DNA of 64,000 bases from Caulobacter flavus (GTDB lineage Bacteria; Pseudomonadota; Alphaproteobacteria; Caulobacterales; Caulobacteraceae), in the NCBI RefSeq assembly GCF_003722335.1, contig NZ_CP026100.1:744001-808000 (forward strand), in the 5' to 3' direction. Numbering within the stretch: position 1 is the first letter of the stretch; each line of letters begins with the position of its first letter. A program made the translations under genes and the position numbers. Shown in pieces: positions 51,792 through 63,449 of this stretch. The notes below the pieces were generated by a model. The model searched no databases and had not been told where the DNA came from. It was given only the letters and a program-made list of their open reading frames with translations.

Positions 51792-52055
51792 TTACGAGGC
51801 CACTTCCACCGCGTGCTCGGCCAGGATCGTGAAGCCGTCGGGACCCACGTCGGCGAAGCCGCCCTGGATGTCGAACAGCTTGACGGTCGAACCGTCGCGC
51901 ACCGTCACCCGACCCTCGCGCAGCGTGGTCATGAACGGGGCGTGGTTCGGCAGCACGCCGAAATCGCCTTCCGTACCCGGCGCGTCGACCTGGTCGACAT
52001 CGGCCGAGAACAGTTCGCGCTCGGGCGCGACGAGGGAGAAGTGCAGCTTGGCCAT
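51792..52055 (-). CDS. atpC: ATP synthase epsilon subunit, short form
   Basis: The 87-residue protein is the N-terminal beta-sandwich of F1 epsilon only (MAKLHFSLVAPERELFSADVDQV, FGVLPNHAPFMTTLREG, GGFADVG). E. coli epsilon has about 139 residues and a C-terminal two-helix domain that inhibits ATP hydrolysis; that part is absent. Short epsilon subunits are known in alphaproteobacteria, where the zeta subunit can do the inhibition. It is the last gene of the operon and follows the zinc-ribbon ORF with a one-base overlap (TGATG). Confidence 0.95.
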   Translation of the reverse strand: MAKLHFSLVAPERELFSADVDQVDAPGTEGDFGVLPNHAPFMTTLREGRVTVRDGSTVKLFDIQGGFADVGPDGFTILAEHAVEVAS

Positions 52056-52305
52056 CAGTCGTAGGTCTCCACGGCGCCCAGGGCCGCTTCGATGTCTTCG
52101 TCGGTCTGGATCTCGGTGCCGCAGAACGGACAGAAGCGGATGGTGGTCAGGACAGCGCCCGTCTCACCCTCGACTTCCCGTTGACCCAGGTTCAACAGGA
52201 TCAGGCCGCTGTCGTGCTCGATGAGGGAGGCCTCGGCGTCCGAAGACACCGCGTCCTCCAGCTCGTCGCAGCAGAAGTGGGCCAGATCGCCGTCCTCTTC
52301 GGTCA

Positions 52306-52306
<1 letters not shown>
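52055..52306 (-). CDS. Zinc-ribbon-like protein between atpD and atpC
   Basis: An 83-residue acidic protein with two Cys pairs, HFCCDEL (Cys12, Cys13) and RFCPFCGTEIQ (Cys59, Cys62), spaced as in a zinc ribbon. The rest is Glu/Asp-rich with one GLILLNLG strand. Its ATG overlaps the atpD stop and its stop overlaps the atpC ATG, each as TGATG, so it is translated as part of the ATP synthase operon. That position suggests a role in synthase assembly or regulation, but this is inference. I do not recognise a named family. Confidence 0.75.
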
Positions 52307-53970
<1,664 letters not shown>

Positions 53971-53980
53971 TTAGGCTAGA

Positions 53981-54859
53981 TCAGACGGCTTCGGCGCCGG
54001 AGATGATCTCGATCAGCTCCTTGGTGATCTGGGCCTGGCGGGAACGGTTGTACTCGAGGGTGTAGCGCTTGATCATGTCGCCCGCGTTCCGCGTGGCGTT
54101 GTCCATCGCCGTCATCTGGCTGGCGTAGAAGCCGGCCATGTTGTCGAGCAGGGCCGACAGGATCTGGACCGTCAGGTTGCGCGGCAGCAGCGTCTCGAGG
54201 ATGGCCTCTTCCGAGGGCTCGTACTCGTAGACGGCGGCCGGACCGGACGCCACTTCGGCGCCGCCCTCGACCACGGCCGGGATCAGCTGCAGCGCGGTCG
54301 GAACCTGCTGCACCACCGAGCGGAAGCGGCTGTAGAACAGGGTCACCACGTCGATGTCGCCGGCTTCGTAGAGCTTGGTGACGACGTCGGCGATCGGCTG
54401 GGCGACCGACAGGGTGATCTGGCGATAGGCCGACAGGTCGAAGTTATCCACCACCTTGTCGCCGTAGGGGCGCTTCAGCTGGGCGGTCACCTTCTTGCCG
54501 ACGCAGACGATCTTCACGTCCTTGCCCTGGGCGATCAGCCCGTCGATGTGGGCGCGGGCGGCGCGCACGATCGACGAGGTGAAGCCGCCGGCGAGACCGC
54601 GGTCCGCGGCGGCCACCACCACCAGGTGACGGTCGTCGCGGCCGGTGCCGGCCAGCAGCGCCGGAGCGCCGTCGCCCGACACGCCGGTCGCGAGGTTGGC
54701 GATGACGCTGGCAAGGCGCCGGGCGTACGGACGGGCGGCTTCAGCCGCGTCCTGGCTCCGGCGCAGCTTGGCGGCCGCCACCATCTGCATCGCCTTCGTG
54801 ATCTTCTGCGTCGCTTTGACGCTCGAGATCCGATTGCGCATTTCCTTCAAGCTGGCCAT
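53981..54859 (-). CDS. atpG: ATP synthase gamma subunit
   Basis: The 292-residue protein begins [24 protein letters not shown], the coiled N-terminal helix of gamma (text split: [23 protein letters not shown]), and ends with [18 protein letters not shown] and the [12 protein letters not shown] helix of the C-terminal stalk. Gamma is the central rotor shaft inside F1. The length is normal for alphaproteobacteria (about 290). It sits between atpA and atpD, the standard order. Confidence 0.97.
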   Translation of the reverse strand: MASLKEMRNRISSVKATQKITKAMQMVAAAKLRRSQDAAEAARPYARRLASVIANLATGVSGDGAPALLAGTGRDDRHLVVVAAADRGLAGGFTSSIVRAARAHIDGLIAQGKDVKIVCVGKKVTAQLKRPYGDKVVDNFDLSAYRQITLSVAQPIADVVTKLYEAGDIDVVTLFYSRFRSVVQQVPTALQLIPAVVEGGAEVASGPAAVYEYEPSEEAILETLLPRNLTVQILSALLDNMAGFYASQMTAMDNATRNAGDMIKRYTLEYNRSRQAQITKELIEIISGAEAV

Positions 54860-54894
54860 TCGGCGCTACTCTCTCCGAGCGGTTCCGAGGGGGC

Positions 54895-57043
<2,149 letters not shown>

Positions 57044-57180
57044 TTGTTCCGCCCGGTGTGCGTTGCAATCGCCGCGGAAGAGAAGCTCCCCCCTCTCCCC
57101 GGCTTAAAGACTTGATCGCGCTTGAGAAAAGCGCATGGGCGGCCCGCGCATTCACGCTGCCCTTCCCGAAGCCCGGCGCC

Positions 57181-57208
57181 TGATAACACGGGGTGTTCGC
57201 AGTCGCAA
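57181..57208 (-). promoter_or_regulatory. Probable promoter of the atp operon
   Basis: On the minus strand, TTGCGA (57208-57203) and TTATCA (57186-57181) are separated by 16 bases. The leader to atpH would be about 130 bases. The hexamers are only fair matches to consensus. Confidence 0.5.
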
Positions 57209-57261
57209 CCAAGCCGAGGTGATCGTGTTCGGCCAAGTTCGCGGAAAAATGTGTTTATCCG

Positions 57262-57498
57262 TCAGACGTTGACGCGGCGGAACACGCCAGAGGCCGCGCC
57301 GGCCAGAGTTCCGTCGGCGGCGCGCGCCTCGGCCTGGGCGAACACCAGGCTGCGAGTGGCGCGCTCGATCCAGCCGTGTGCGGAAAGGCCCGCCTTGCCG
57401 GGGCCCGCGTAGTCGATGGTCAGCGACACCGGCGCGGCGTCGGCGCCGGCGGCCTGGCGCAGGGCCTCTTCGAGCTGGACGGTCAGCGGCTGGGTCAT
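57262..57498 (-). CDS. Half-length hotdog (PaaI-like) protein
   Basis: The 78-residue protein reads VSLTIDYAGPGKAGLSAHGWIERATRSLVFAQAEARAADG (split in two blocks, about residues 24-63), then TLAGAASGVF. This matches the last strands of PaaI-type hotdog thioesterases, where a substrate's acyl chain and CoA are bound. The first half of a normal ~140-residue domain, including the catalytic Asp/Asn region, is missing. It may be a stand-alone half domain, a binding protein, or a degraded gene with a start that looks intact. The ATG at 57498 is the only reasonable start. Confidence 0.65.
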   Translation of the reverse strand: MTQPLTVQLEEALRQAAGADAAPVSLTIDYAGPGKAGLSAHGWIERATRSLVFAQAEARAADGTLAGAASGVFRRVNV

Positions 57499-57540
57499 GG
57501 TCGAAATCTAATCCCTGCGCGGACGAAGGTGAAAGCCGGG

Positions 57541-57576
57541 CGAAAGAAAAAGGGCGGCGGAAGCGCTCCGCCGCCC
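57541..57576 (-). terminator. Terminator of the 57647-57967 gene
   Basis: On the minus strand GGGCGGCGGA and TCCGCCGCCC form a 10-bp stem with a five-base loop and are followed by TTTTTCTTTCG. It lies 70 bases after the stop at 57647. Confidence 0.92.
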
Positions 57577-57646
57577 TGTCAGGCGAATGGTCGAGGAAAC
57601 AGCCAGAGAAAAACGCCCCTGGGGTACGCGCACTCTTAAAGAAGGA

Positions 57647-57967
57647 TCAGGCGGCCTTGGCCGAAGCGTTGCAGCGCTCCAGCTCTTCGGCGGCCAGGGC
57701 CTTGGCGTCGCCGCCGAAGGCCGAGACGCGGCCGGCTTCCTTGGCCAGCGCCTTGCACGAGGCGACGCTGAGGGCCCGCGACGGCGCCGAGGTCGCCACG
57801 CAGGCGGCGTCCTCGCAGACGAAGACCGCGCCGCCGGCGACGATCTTGGTCTTGGCGGAGACGGGCTTTTCGAGGGTGACCGCCAGGCGGCCATCGGCCA
57901 GGGCTGGCGCGGCGACGAACGCGGAAAGGGACAGGGCGGCGACGGCCGCCAGGGCGCGGAGCTTCAT
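57647..57967 (-). CDS. Small secreted protein with paired cysteines
   Basis: The 106-residue protein has a signal peptide (about residues 1-24, cleaved near ALADG), then a short domain with strands GRLAVTLEKP and GGAVFVCEDAACVAT. Four Cys residues (two in CEDAAC, one in ASCKALAKE and one in LERCNA) can form two disulfides in the periplasm. The family is not one I recognise. ATG 57967 is chosen since the signal peptide starts there. Upstream lies a perfect palindrome at 58102, possibly regulatory. A strong terminator follows. Confidence 0.78.
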   Translation of the reverse strand: MKLRALAAVAALSLSAFVAAPALADGRLAVTLEKPVSAKTKIVAGGAVFVCEDAACVATSAPSRALSVASCKALAKEAGRVSAFGGDAKALAAEELERCNASAKAA

Positions 57968-58101
57968 GGGAAAAGCCCTCCAGCTTCGGGGATGATGGAA
58001 AGATCGATGATCGCGGCGTAAGCTGTACTGGCCGGTCGGGTGCGAGGGACACGTCTCTTCGAGACTGGCGTCGGTATCCCCACCGGCGCCGCGCAACCGA
58101 A

Positions 58102-58116
58102 CTAAGCACTGCTTAG
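58102..58116. promoter_or_regulatory. Perfect 15-bp palindrome upstream of the secreted-protein gene
   Basis: CTAAGCA-C-TGCTTAG is a perfect 7-bp inverted repeat with a one-base centre, in a low-GC patch between two minus-strand genes. It is of the size and symmetry of a TetR- or LysR-type operator. No regulator gene is adjacent. Confidence 0.45.
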
Positions 58117-58204
58117 ATATCAGCGTTCAGAAATAGCGCAAGCGCGTTTTTGTTCGCGTGCGCATATTTTATCGAAACTGAGATTTCCGGCCTGGAACCC
58201 GGCC

Positions 58205-58630
58205 CTACAGCCCGAGGATGGAGTCGATCCGGCTTTCGGCCTTGGCGTGGATGGCGCGGTCCTCGACCATGCCTTCCATCCGGGCGTAGCGGCCGTCCTT
58301 GCCGGCCTTGCGGCGCAGGCCGTCGGCGGTGACCACCACCGGCGGGCGGCGGGCGTCGGTCAGGCCGCCCAGCAGGGCGGCGAACACCGCGCCGACGGCG
58401 GCGGCCAGCACCGGCCCGGCGAAGTCGACGGCGCTTTCGCCGAAGATGGCGTGCAGCTGGACCAGCAGATGCTCGCGATTGACCTGTGCGGAAAGGATCT
58501 GCAGCGACCAGGCGGCCACGCCCTGCACCACGCCGGCCAGGACGACGGCGACCACCACCCCCACGAAGCGGGGGCGCCAGAAGAGCCCGAGCAGGGCTCC
58601 GACCAGAGCGAAGGCGACCATCAGGATCAT
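58205..58630 (-). CDS. Membrane protein of unknown function
   Basis: The 141-residue protein has three hydrophobic segments (about residues 2-16, 24-45 and 70-92, GPVLAAAVGAVFAALLGGL) and a charged cytoplasmic-type tail (about 93-141, RRKAGKDGRYARMEGMVEDRAIHAKAESRID). No enzyme motif is visible. A GGC-rich small-residue pattern in the third segment suggests helix packing. The ATG at 58630 is used; it diverges from lemA by 144 bases, a gap where I see no repeat and no confident promoter. Confidence 0.65.
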   Translation of the reverse strand: MILMVAFALVGALLGLFWRPRFVGVVVAVVLAGVVQGVAAWSLQILSAQVNREHLLVQLHAIFGESAVDFAGPVLAAAVGAVFAALLGGLTDARRPPVVVTADGLRRKAGKDGRYARMEGMVEDRAIHAKAESRIDSILGL

Positions 58631-58774
58631 GCCGGCGATCCTGAACCCGTCTCCTCAAGACGGAGTTAAGCCCCGCATGGACACGAGTTAATCCGATGCG
58701 CGGATGACGCGAGCCGGAGACGGGGCCATATAAATGCGATCGGCGGCCGCGAGCCGCCCACAGAGGGACCCTTA

Positions 58775-59425
58775 ATGTCGCAGCTGCGTTCGCCGGCCCG
58801 CCTGGCCCTTGCCTCCGCCGCCATCGCCGTTTCCATGGCCGGCTGCGGGATCAACACCATCCCCACCCAGGACGAGAAGACCAAGGCCGCCTGGGCCGAG
58901 GTGCAGAACCAGTACCAGCGCCGGTCGGACCTGATCCCCAACCTGGTGGCCACCGTGAAGGGCTACGCCGCGCAGGAGAAGGACGTCCTGACCTCGGTCA
59001 CCCAGGCCCGCGCCAGCGCCACCCAGGTCAAGGTCGACGCCTCGACCATCACCGATCCGGCCGCCTTCCAGAAGTACGCCGCCGCCCAGGACCAGCTGAC
59101 CGGCGTGCTGGGCCGCCTGATGGTGATCCAGGAACAGTATCCGGACCTGAAGTCGAACCAGAACTTCCTGGCCCTGCAGAGCCAGCTGGAAGGCACCGAG
59201 AACCGCATCACCATCGCCCGGCGCGACTACAACGAGACCGCGCGGGTCTACAACACGAGCCTGCGCACCTTCCCGACCATCCTCTGGGCGAAGACCGTCT
59301 ATGGCGGCCAGAAGCCGGCCCAGCTGTTCGAGGCCTCGGCCGCGGCCCAGACCGCCCCGACCGTGAGCTTCGACGCCCCCGCCGCCCCGGCGCCCGCTCC
59401 GGCCCAGCCGGCCCCGGCGCACTAG
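58775..59425 (+). CDS. lemA: LemA-family protein
   Basis: The 216-residue protein has a lipoprotein-like N-terminus (SMAGCGINT, Cys at about residue 25) and the LemA helical core: EVQNQYQRRSDLIPNLVATVKGYA (about residues 42-65), LKSNQNFLALQSQLEGTENRI (split block, about 128-148) and RRDYNETARVYNTSLRTFP (about 151-169). The Ala/Pro tail (190-216) is unusual. LemA proteins are four-helix membrane-associated proteins of uncertain role. Like here, they are often encoded beside TPM-domain genes, pointing to a shared function, perhaps protein quality control. Confidence 0.92.
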   Translation: MSQLRSPARLALASAAIAVSMAGCGINTIPTQDEKTKAAWAEVQNQYQRRSDLIPNLVATVKGYAAQEKDVLTSVTQARASATQVKVDASTITDPAAFQKYAAAQDQLTGVLGRLMVIQEQYPDLKSNQNFLALQSQLEGTENRITIARRDYNETARVYNTSLRTFPTILWAKTVYGGQKPAQLFEASAAAQTAPTVSFDAPAAPAPAPAQPAPAH

Positions 59426-59444
59426 GGTGACGATCGTCGCTCAA

Positions 59445-59555
59445 TTCCTCCCCCGAGAAACGGGGGAGGTGGCGCGGCGCCATCGGCGACGTGACGGAGG
59501 GGGCGACGGCCCGCACGGCGCCCAGTCTCGCCCCCTCCACCACATGCGGGGGAGG
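59445..59555. repeat. Family B-type repeat between lemA and the TPM gene
   Basis: CCTCCCCCGAGAAACGGGGGAGG (split as CCTCCCCC and GGGGGAGG arms, 59447-59469) and a second hairpin CCTCC...GGAGG (59534-59555) flank a central G/C stretch. The predicted start of the TPM gene (59544) lies inside the second hairpin. Confidence 0.75.
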
Positions 59556-60347
59556 AGTTGGTGGGTCATTCCCCTCGCGATCATCGCTCTTCTTGTCTCC
59601 ACCGCCGCCCTCGCCGCCCCGACCTTCCCGCCGCTCAGCGGACGGGTGGTCGACCAGGCCGGCATCCTCTCGCCCCAGGCCGAGCAACAGTTGACCGACG
59701 AGCTGGCGACGCTGGAGAAACAGACCGGCCGCCAGCTGGTGGTCGCCACGCTGTCCAGCCTGCAGGGCTACGAGATCGAGGACTACGGCTACCAGCTGGG
59801 CCGCGCCTGGGGGATCGGCGAGAAGGACAGGAACACCGGCGCCCTGCTGATCGTCGCGCCAAACGAGCGCAAGGTTCGCATCGAGGTCGGCTACGGCCTG
59901 GAGCCGGTGCTGACCGACGCCCTGTCCAGCGTCATCATCCAGAGCGCCGTCCTGCCCCGCTTCAAGGCCGGCGACATGGAGGGCGGCATCGTCGCCGGAA
60001 CCGACGCCATCGTGAAGCAGCTGTCCCTGCCCGACGGCGAGGCCAAGGCCCAGGTCGCTCAGGCGGCGCAGTCCGAGCGGCAGGACAACGGCGGCGGCGT
60101 GCCGGTGGTCGTCATCTTCATCGTCGTCATCGTCGGCGTCATGATCCTGCGGGCGATGTTCGGACGCCGACGCTATCGCCGCAGCGGTCTCGGCTCGGCC
60201 GTGGGCGAGGCCCTGCCCTGGATCCTGATCAACGCCCTGACCAGCGGCGGCGGCCGTGGCGGAGGCGGCGGCTGGAGCAGCGGCGGCGGCGGGTTCTCCG
60301 GCGGCGGCGGCTCGTTCGGCGGCGGCGGATCCTCGGGGAGCTGGTGA
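59544..60347 (+). CDS. TPM-domain protein 1 (membrane-anchored)
   Basis: The 267-residue protein has a signal segment (about residues 7-26, VIPLAIIALLVSTAALAAP), a TPM domain (about 28-170, GRVVDQAGILSPQAEQQL, TGRQLVVATLSS, GYGLEPVLTDALSS), one membrane helix (about 190-212, VPVVVIFIVVIVGVMIL) and a Gly/Ser tail (GGGWSSGGGGFSGGGG). This is the YgcG-type layout; TPM proteins work in envelope quality control. The only good start is ATG 59544, inside the repeat hairpin, which supplies its own GGGGGAGG but downstream of the ATG. The stop overlaps the next start as TGATG. Confidence 0.9.
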   Translation: MRGRSWWVIPLAIIALLVSTAALAAPTFPPLSGRVVDQAGILSPQAEQQLTDELATLEKQTGRQLVVATLSSLQGYEIEDYGYQLGRAWGIGEKDRNTGALLIVAPNERKVRIEVGYGLEPVLTDALSSVIIQSAVLPRFKAGDMEGGIVAGTDAIVKQLSLPDGEAKAQVAQAAQSERQDNGGGVPVVVIFIVVIVGVMILRAMFGRRRYRRSGLGSAVGEALPWILINALTSGGGRGGGGGWSSGGGGFSGGGGSFGGGGSSGSW

Positions 60348-61048
60348 TGAGCGACATTCTTTCCCGCGCCGACCAGTTGCGCATCGCCGACGCCGTCCGC
60401 GCCGCCGAGGCCGGCACGATCGGCGAGATCCGCTGCGTGCTGGCGCCGCGCGTCGAGCCCGAGCGCGCCGCCCCCGTCCTGGCCTGGGCCGCCGGCGCGG
60501 CCCTGCTGCTGCCGGCCTTCGGTTTGCTGGCCGGCCTGCGCCCCGAATGGCTGACACGCCTGTTCGGCGGCTGGAGCGTCGGCCACGCCGCCGCCCAGGA
60601 CGGCGCCATCCTGTCGGCCCTGCTGGTTTACCTGACCCTGCAGGCGGCGGTGTTCGCCCTGGCGACCGCCGTGCTGTCTATCCCGCCGCTGCGGAGGCGG
60701 CTGCCCACCGGCGAGGGTCCGGCCGAACGCGTGAAGCGCGCGGCCATGGACTATTTCCTGTCCAGCGACCTGCGCGCCACGCAGGGGCGCACCGGCGTGC
60801 TGATCTTCGCGGCGCTGGCCGAGCACCGCGTCGAGGTGCTGGCCGACGAGGGCGTCCACGGCCTGGCGCCCAAGGACGCCTGGTCCGGCGTCGTCGCCGA
60901 GCTGACGGCGGGCCTGAAGGCGGGCCGCATAGCCGACGGCTTCGTCGCCGCCGTCGGCCGGGCCGGGACCATCCTGGCCGAGCACGCCCCGCGCGCGGCC
61001 GACGACGACCGCAACGAACTGTCCGACGTTCCCACGATCCTGCGTTGA
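60347..61048 (+). CDS. TPM-domain protein 2 (cytoplasmic-start, two membrane helices)
   Basis: The 233-residue protein lacks a signal peptide. It starts with DILSRADQLRIADAVRAAEAGTIGEI (about residues 3-28, in two parts), then two hydrophobic segments (about 44-62 and 84-104), then the second half of a TPM-like domain (TQGRTGVLIFAALAEHRVEVLADEGVH, in two parts, about residues 141-167). The TPM domain is thus split by membrane helices, as in several DUF-type TPM relatives. It overlaps the genes on both sides by one base (TGATG), so the three TPM genes are translated as one unit. Confidence 0.85.
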   Translation: MSDILSRADQLRIADAVRAAEAGTIGEIRCVLAPRVEPERAAPVLAWAAGAALLLPAFGLLAGLRPEWLTRLFGGWSVGHAAAQDGAILSALLVYLTLQAAVFALATAVLSIPPLRRRLPTGEGPAERVKRAAMDYFLSSDLRATQGRTGVLIFAALAEHRVEVLADEGVHGLAPKDAWSGVVAELTAGLKAGRIADGFVAAVGRAGTILAEHAPRAADDDRNELSDVPTILR

Positions 61049-61836
61049 TGATCATCCGAACCCTGTTCCTCCCGGCCGCCATCGCGGCCGCCGTCGCGGC
61101 CGCCTGCCTTTCCGGCGCCGCCGTCGCCGCGCCCCGCTACGAGGCCTGGACCGGCCCCGTGGTCGACCAGGCCGACGTCCTTTCGCCCGCCCAGGAACAG
61201 GCGCTGACGCGGCGCATCGCCGAGGTCCGCGCCCAGACCGGCCGGGGCCTGGCGGTCGTCGTGCTGTCGGACCTGCGCGGCTATACCGTGTCGGAGTACG
61301 GGGCGTTCCTGGAACAGGCCTGGGCGATCCCGGAGGCCGACCGGGAACTCAGCGTCATCCTGGTCGTCGAGCCCAGCGAAGGCGGCCTGGCGGCGATCAT
61401 CGGCTCGGGCCTGCCGCCGCTGTTCAACGACGCCCTGGGCGAGGAGGCGGTCGACGGCATGGAGGCCGGCCTTGCCGCGCGCACGCCCGACAAGGCGGTG
61501 CTGGCCGGCGCCGACCGGGTGCTGAACCAGCTGGCCCTGCCCGACGCGGACGCCCGGGAGCAGGCCGCCCTTGCCGAACAGCGCGCCGCCGATCGCGCCG
61601 CCGCCGAAGAGGACTTCTCTTTGATAGGCGTGCTGGGCTTCGCGCTCGGCCTCGCCGCCCTGATCGGCATGGGGGTCTGGGGGTCGCGCATGGCGCGGAC
61701 CCTGCCGTTCGCTCTCAAGGACGAGGCCGAGAAGAAGGCCGTCTGGACCTCCTGGGATCCGCCGTCGAAACGGCTCTACTTCCCCACCCGTCCCTACCGC
61801 TATCGCGACAAGGACGGCGAGGGCTTCGGCGACTGA
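61048..61836 (+). CDS. TPM-domain protein 3 (YgcG-like)
   Basis: The 262-residue protein has a signal peptide (about residues 1-27, cleaved near AVAAP), a TPM domain (about 35-160, GPVVDQADVLSPAQEQAL, AVVVLSDLRGYTVSEYG) and one membrane helix (about 192-212, LGFALGLAALIGMGVW) with a short charged C-terminus (YFPTRPYRYRDKDGEGFGD). It resembles TPM protein 1 but lacks the Gly tail. Together with LemA and the two other TPM genes it probably acts at the inner membrane. The stop is 93 bases before the thiolase, a separate transcript judging by the PsrA-like site. Confidence 0.87.
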   Translation: MIIRTLFLPAAIAAAVAAACLSGAAVAAPRYEAWTGPVVDQADVLSPAQEQALTRRIAEVRAQTGRGLAVVVLSDLRGYTVSEYGAFLEQAWAIPEADRELSVILVVEPSEGGLAAIIGSGLPPLFNDALGEEAVDGMEAGLAARTPDKAVLAGADRVLNQLALPDADAREQAALAEQRAADRAAAEEDFSLIGVLGFALGLAALIGMGVWGSRMARTLPFALKDEAEKKAVWTSWDPPSKRLYFPTRPYRYRDKDGEGFGD

Positions 61837-61897
61837 CCAGGCTTACGCTTACGTGATCTTCCCCCCGGCGAATTTCCGGCCTACGGTGCCGGCAATT

Positions 61898-61911
61898 CAA
61901 ACTAACGTTTA
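61898..61911. promoter_or_regulatory. PsrA-like operator upstream of the thiolase
   Basis: CAAAC-TAAC-GTTTA (61898-61911) fits the fatty-acid regulator PsrA half-site pair (G/C)AAAC-N2-4-GTTT(G/C) except at the last base. It lies 18 bases before the ATG, where a repressor would block transcription or ribosome access. A GTTTAAAC palindrome overlaps it. Confidence 0.5.
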
Positions 61912-61928
61912 AACAGGGAAGAAGCGCC

Positions 61929-63116
61929 ATGCGCGAAGCGGTCATCGTCTCCTACGCCCGGACGGGCCTGGCCAAGTCCAATCGCGGCGGCTTCAACAAC
62001 ACCCACGGCGCGGCGATGGCCGGCCACGCCATCCAGCACGCGGTGTCGCGCGCCGGGCTCGAAGGCGCCGAGGTCGAGGACGTCGTGCTGGGCTGCGGCG
62101 GTCCCGAAGGCGCCACCGGCATGAACGTGGCCCGCAACGCCGCCATCTGGGCCGGCCTGCCGGTGACCACCTCGGGCCAGACCGTCAACCGCTTCTGCTC
62201 GTCGGGCCTACAGGCCATCGCCACGGCCGCCAACTACGTCCGCAACGACGGCGCCCCGGTGGCCATCGGCGGCGGCGTGGAGTCGATCTCGCTGGTGCAG
62301 GGCGGCGGCCACATGAACCGCTTCCACATCACCGAAGACAAGCTGATGAAGGAAAAACCGGCCCTGTGGATGGCGATGATCGACACCGCCGACATCGTCG
62401 CCAAGCGCTATGGCGTCAGCCGCGAATACCAGGACGAATACGCTCTTCGTAGCCAACAGCGGATTGCAGCGGCGCAAGCCGCCGGCCTGTTCGCCGACGA
62501 GATCGTGCCGATGGCCACCAAGATGAAGGTGGTCAACAAGGAGACCAAGGAAGAGAGCCTGGTCGACTATGTCGTCACCAAGGACGAGTGCAATCGTCCG
62601 GAGACCACGCTGGAAGGCCTGGCCAAGCTGGAGCCGGTCAAGGGTCCGGGCAACTTCATCACCGCCGGCAACGCCAGCCAGCTGTCGGACGGCGCCGCCG
62701 CCGTGGTGGTGATGGAGGCCAAGGAGGCCGCCCGCCGCAATCTCGAGCCGCTGGGCCTGTTCAAGGGCTTCGCCATCGCCGGATGCGAGCCCGACGAGAT
62801 GGGCATCGGCCCGGTCTTCGCCGTGCCGCGCCTCCTGGAGCGCCACGGCCTGAAGGTCGACGACATCGACCTGTGGGAGCTGAACGAGGCCTTCGCCAGC
62901 CAGTGCCTCTACAGCCGCGACCGCCTGGGCATCGATCCGGAGAAGTACAACGTCAACGGCGGCTCGATCGCCATCGGCCACCCCTTCGGCATGACCGGCG
63001 CCCGCTGCGCCGGCCACCTGCTGCTGGAAGGCAAGCGCCGCAAGGCCAAGCTGGGCGTGGTGACCATGTGCATCGGCGGCGGCATGGGCGCCGCCGGCTT
63101 GTTCGAAATCTTCTGA
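61929..63116 (+). CDS. Acetyl-CoA C-acyltransferase (thiolase)
   Basis: The 395-residue thiolase has the acylated Cys in [14 protein letters not shown] (about residue 89), the His of [18 protein letters not shown] (about 350) and the second catalytic Cys in [14 protein letters not shown] (about 380). It performs the last step of fatty-acid beta-oxidation or makes acetoacetyl-CoA. The N-terminal half matches long-chain thiolase (FadA/AtoB type). The PsrA-like site suggests control by acyl-CoA. Its last codons (GAAGLFEIF and stop) are part of a 98-bp tandem repeat that continues beyond the gene. GGGAAGAAGCGCC precedes the ATG. Confidence 0.94.
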   Translation: MREAVIVSYARTGLAKSNRGGFNNTHGAAMAGHAIQHAVSRAGLEGAEVEDVVLGCGGPEGATGMNVARNAAIWAGLPVTTSGQTVNRFCSSGLQAIATAANYVRNDGAPVAIGGGVESISLVQGGGHMNRFHITEDKLMKEKPALWMAMIDTADIVAKRYGVSREYQDEYALRSQQRIAAAQAAGLFADEIVPMATKMKVVNKETKEESLVDYVVTKDECNRPETTLEGLAKLEPVKGPGNFITAGNASQLSDGAAAVVVMEAKEAARRNLEPLGLFKGFAIAGCEPDEMGIGPVFAVPRLLERHGLKVDDIDLWELNEAFASQCLYSRDRLGIDPEKYNVNGGSIAIGHPFGMTGARCAGHLLLEGKRRKAKLGVVTMCIGGGMGAAGLFEIF

Positions 63117-63327
63117 TTTCGGCAAGCCGGACGACGGCGCCCATCACTCGAAGTCTGCTGAAATCGCATTCGCGATTTCAGCGGGGCGCCGCCGGCTTGT
63201 TCGAAATCTTCTGATTTCGGCAAGCCGGACGACGGCGCCCATCGCTCGAAGTCTGCTGAAATCGCATTCGCGATTTCAGCGGGGCGCCGCCGGCTTGTTC
63301 GAAATCTTCTGATTTCGGCAAGCCGGA
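63087..63327 (+). repeat. 98-bp tandem repeat copying the thiolase 3' end (2.5 copies)
   Basis: Copies start at 63087, 63185 and 63283 (partial, 45 bases). Copies 1 and 2 differ at one base only (ATCACTCG versus ATCGCTCG). Each unit contains the end of the thiolase gene with its stop, a CCGGCTTG...CAAGCCGG stem, a GGGCGCCG...CGGCGCCC outer stem and a perfect GCTGAAATCG/CGATTTCAGC hairpin. The array therefore lays several hairpins in a row after the stop. Confidence 0.92.
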
Positions 63328-63396
63328 CCACCCGGGCCTAGGATGCAGGCTCGATTGAGCCGTGTTCTGAACTGGGGAAGTTCAACGCCTATTTTT

Positions 63397-63436
63397 CGTC
63401 ATCCCGGAAAGCCCGCAGGGCTTATCCGGGATGACG
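63397..63436. repeat. Intergenic palindromic repeat, family C, copy 3
   Basis: CGTCATCCCGG and CCGGGATGACG (63397 to 63436) flank AAAGCCCGCAGGGCTTAT, which itself folds as AAGCCC/GGGCTT. It matches the left part of the copy at 26111. It lies between the thiolase repeat array and the convergent gene at 63450. Confidence 0.9.
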
Positions 63437-63449
63437 GGAAATTACCGAC

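Noticed and set aside
63087..63327. 98-bp tandem array considered as CRISPR or VNTR coding repeat
   Set aside because: No spacers are present, and the frame ends at the first stop; it is a tandem duplication of a 3' region.
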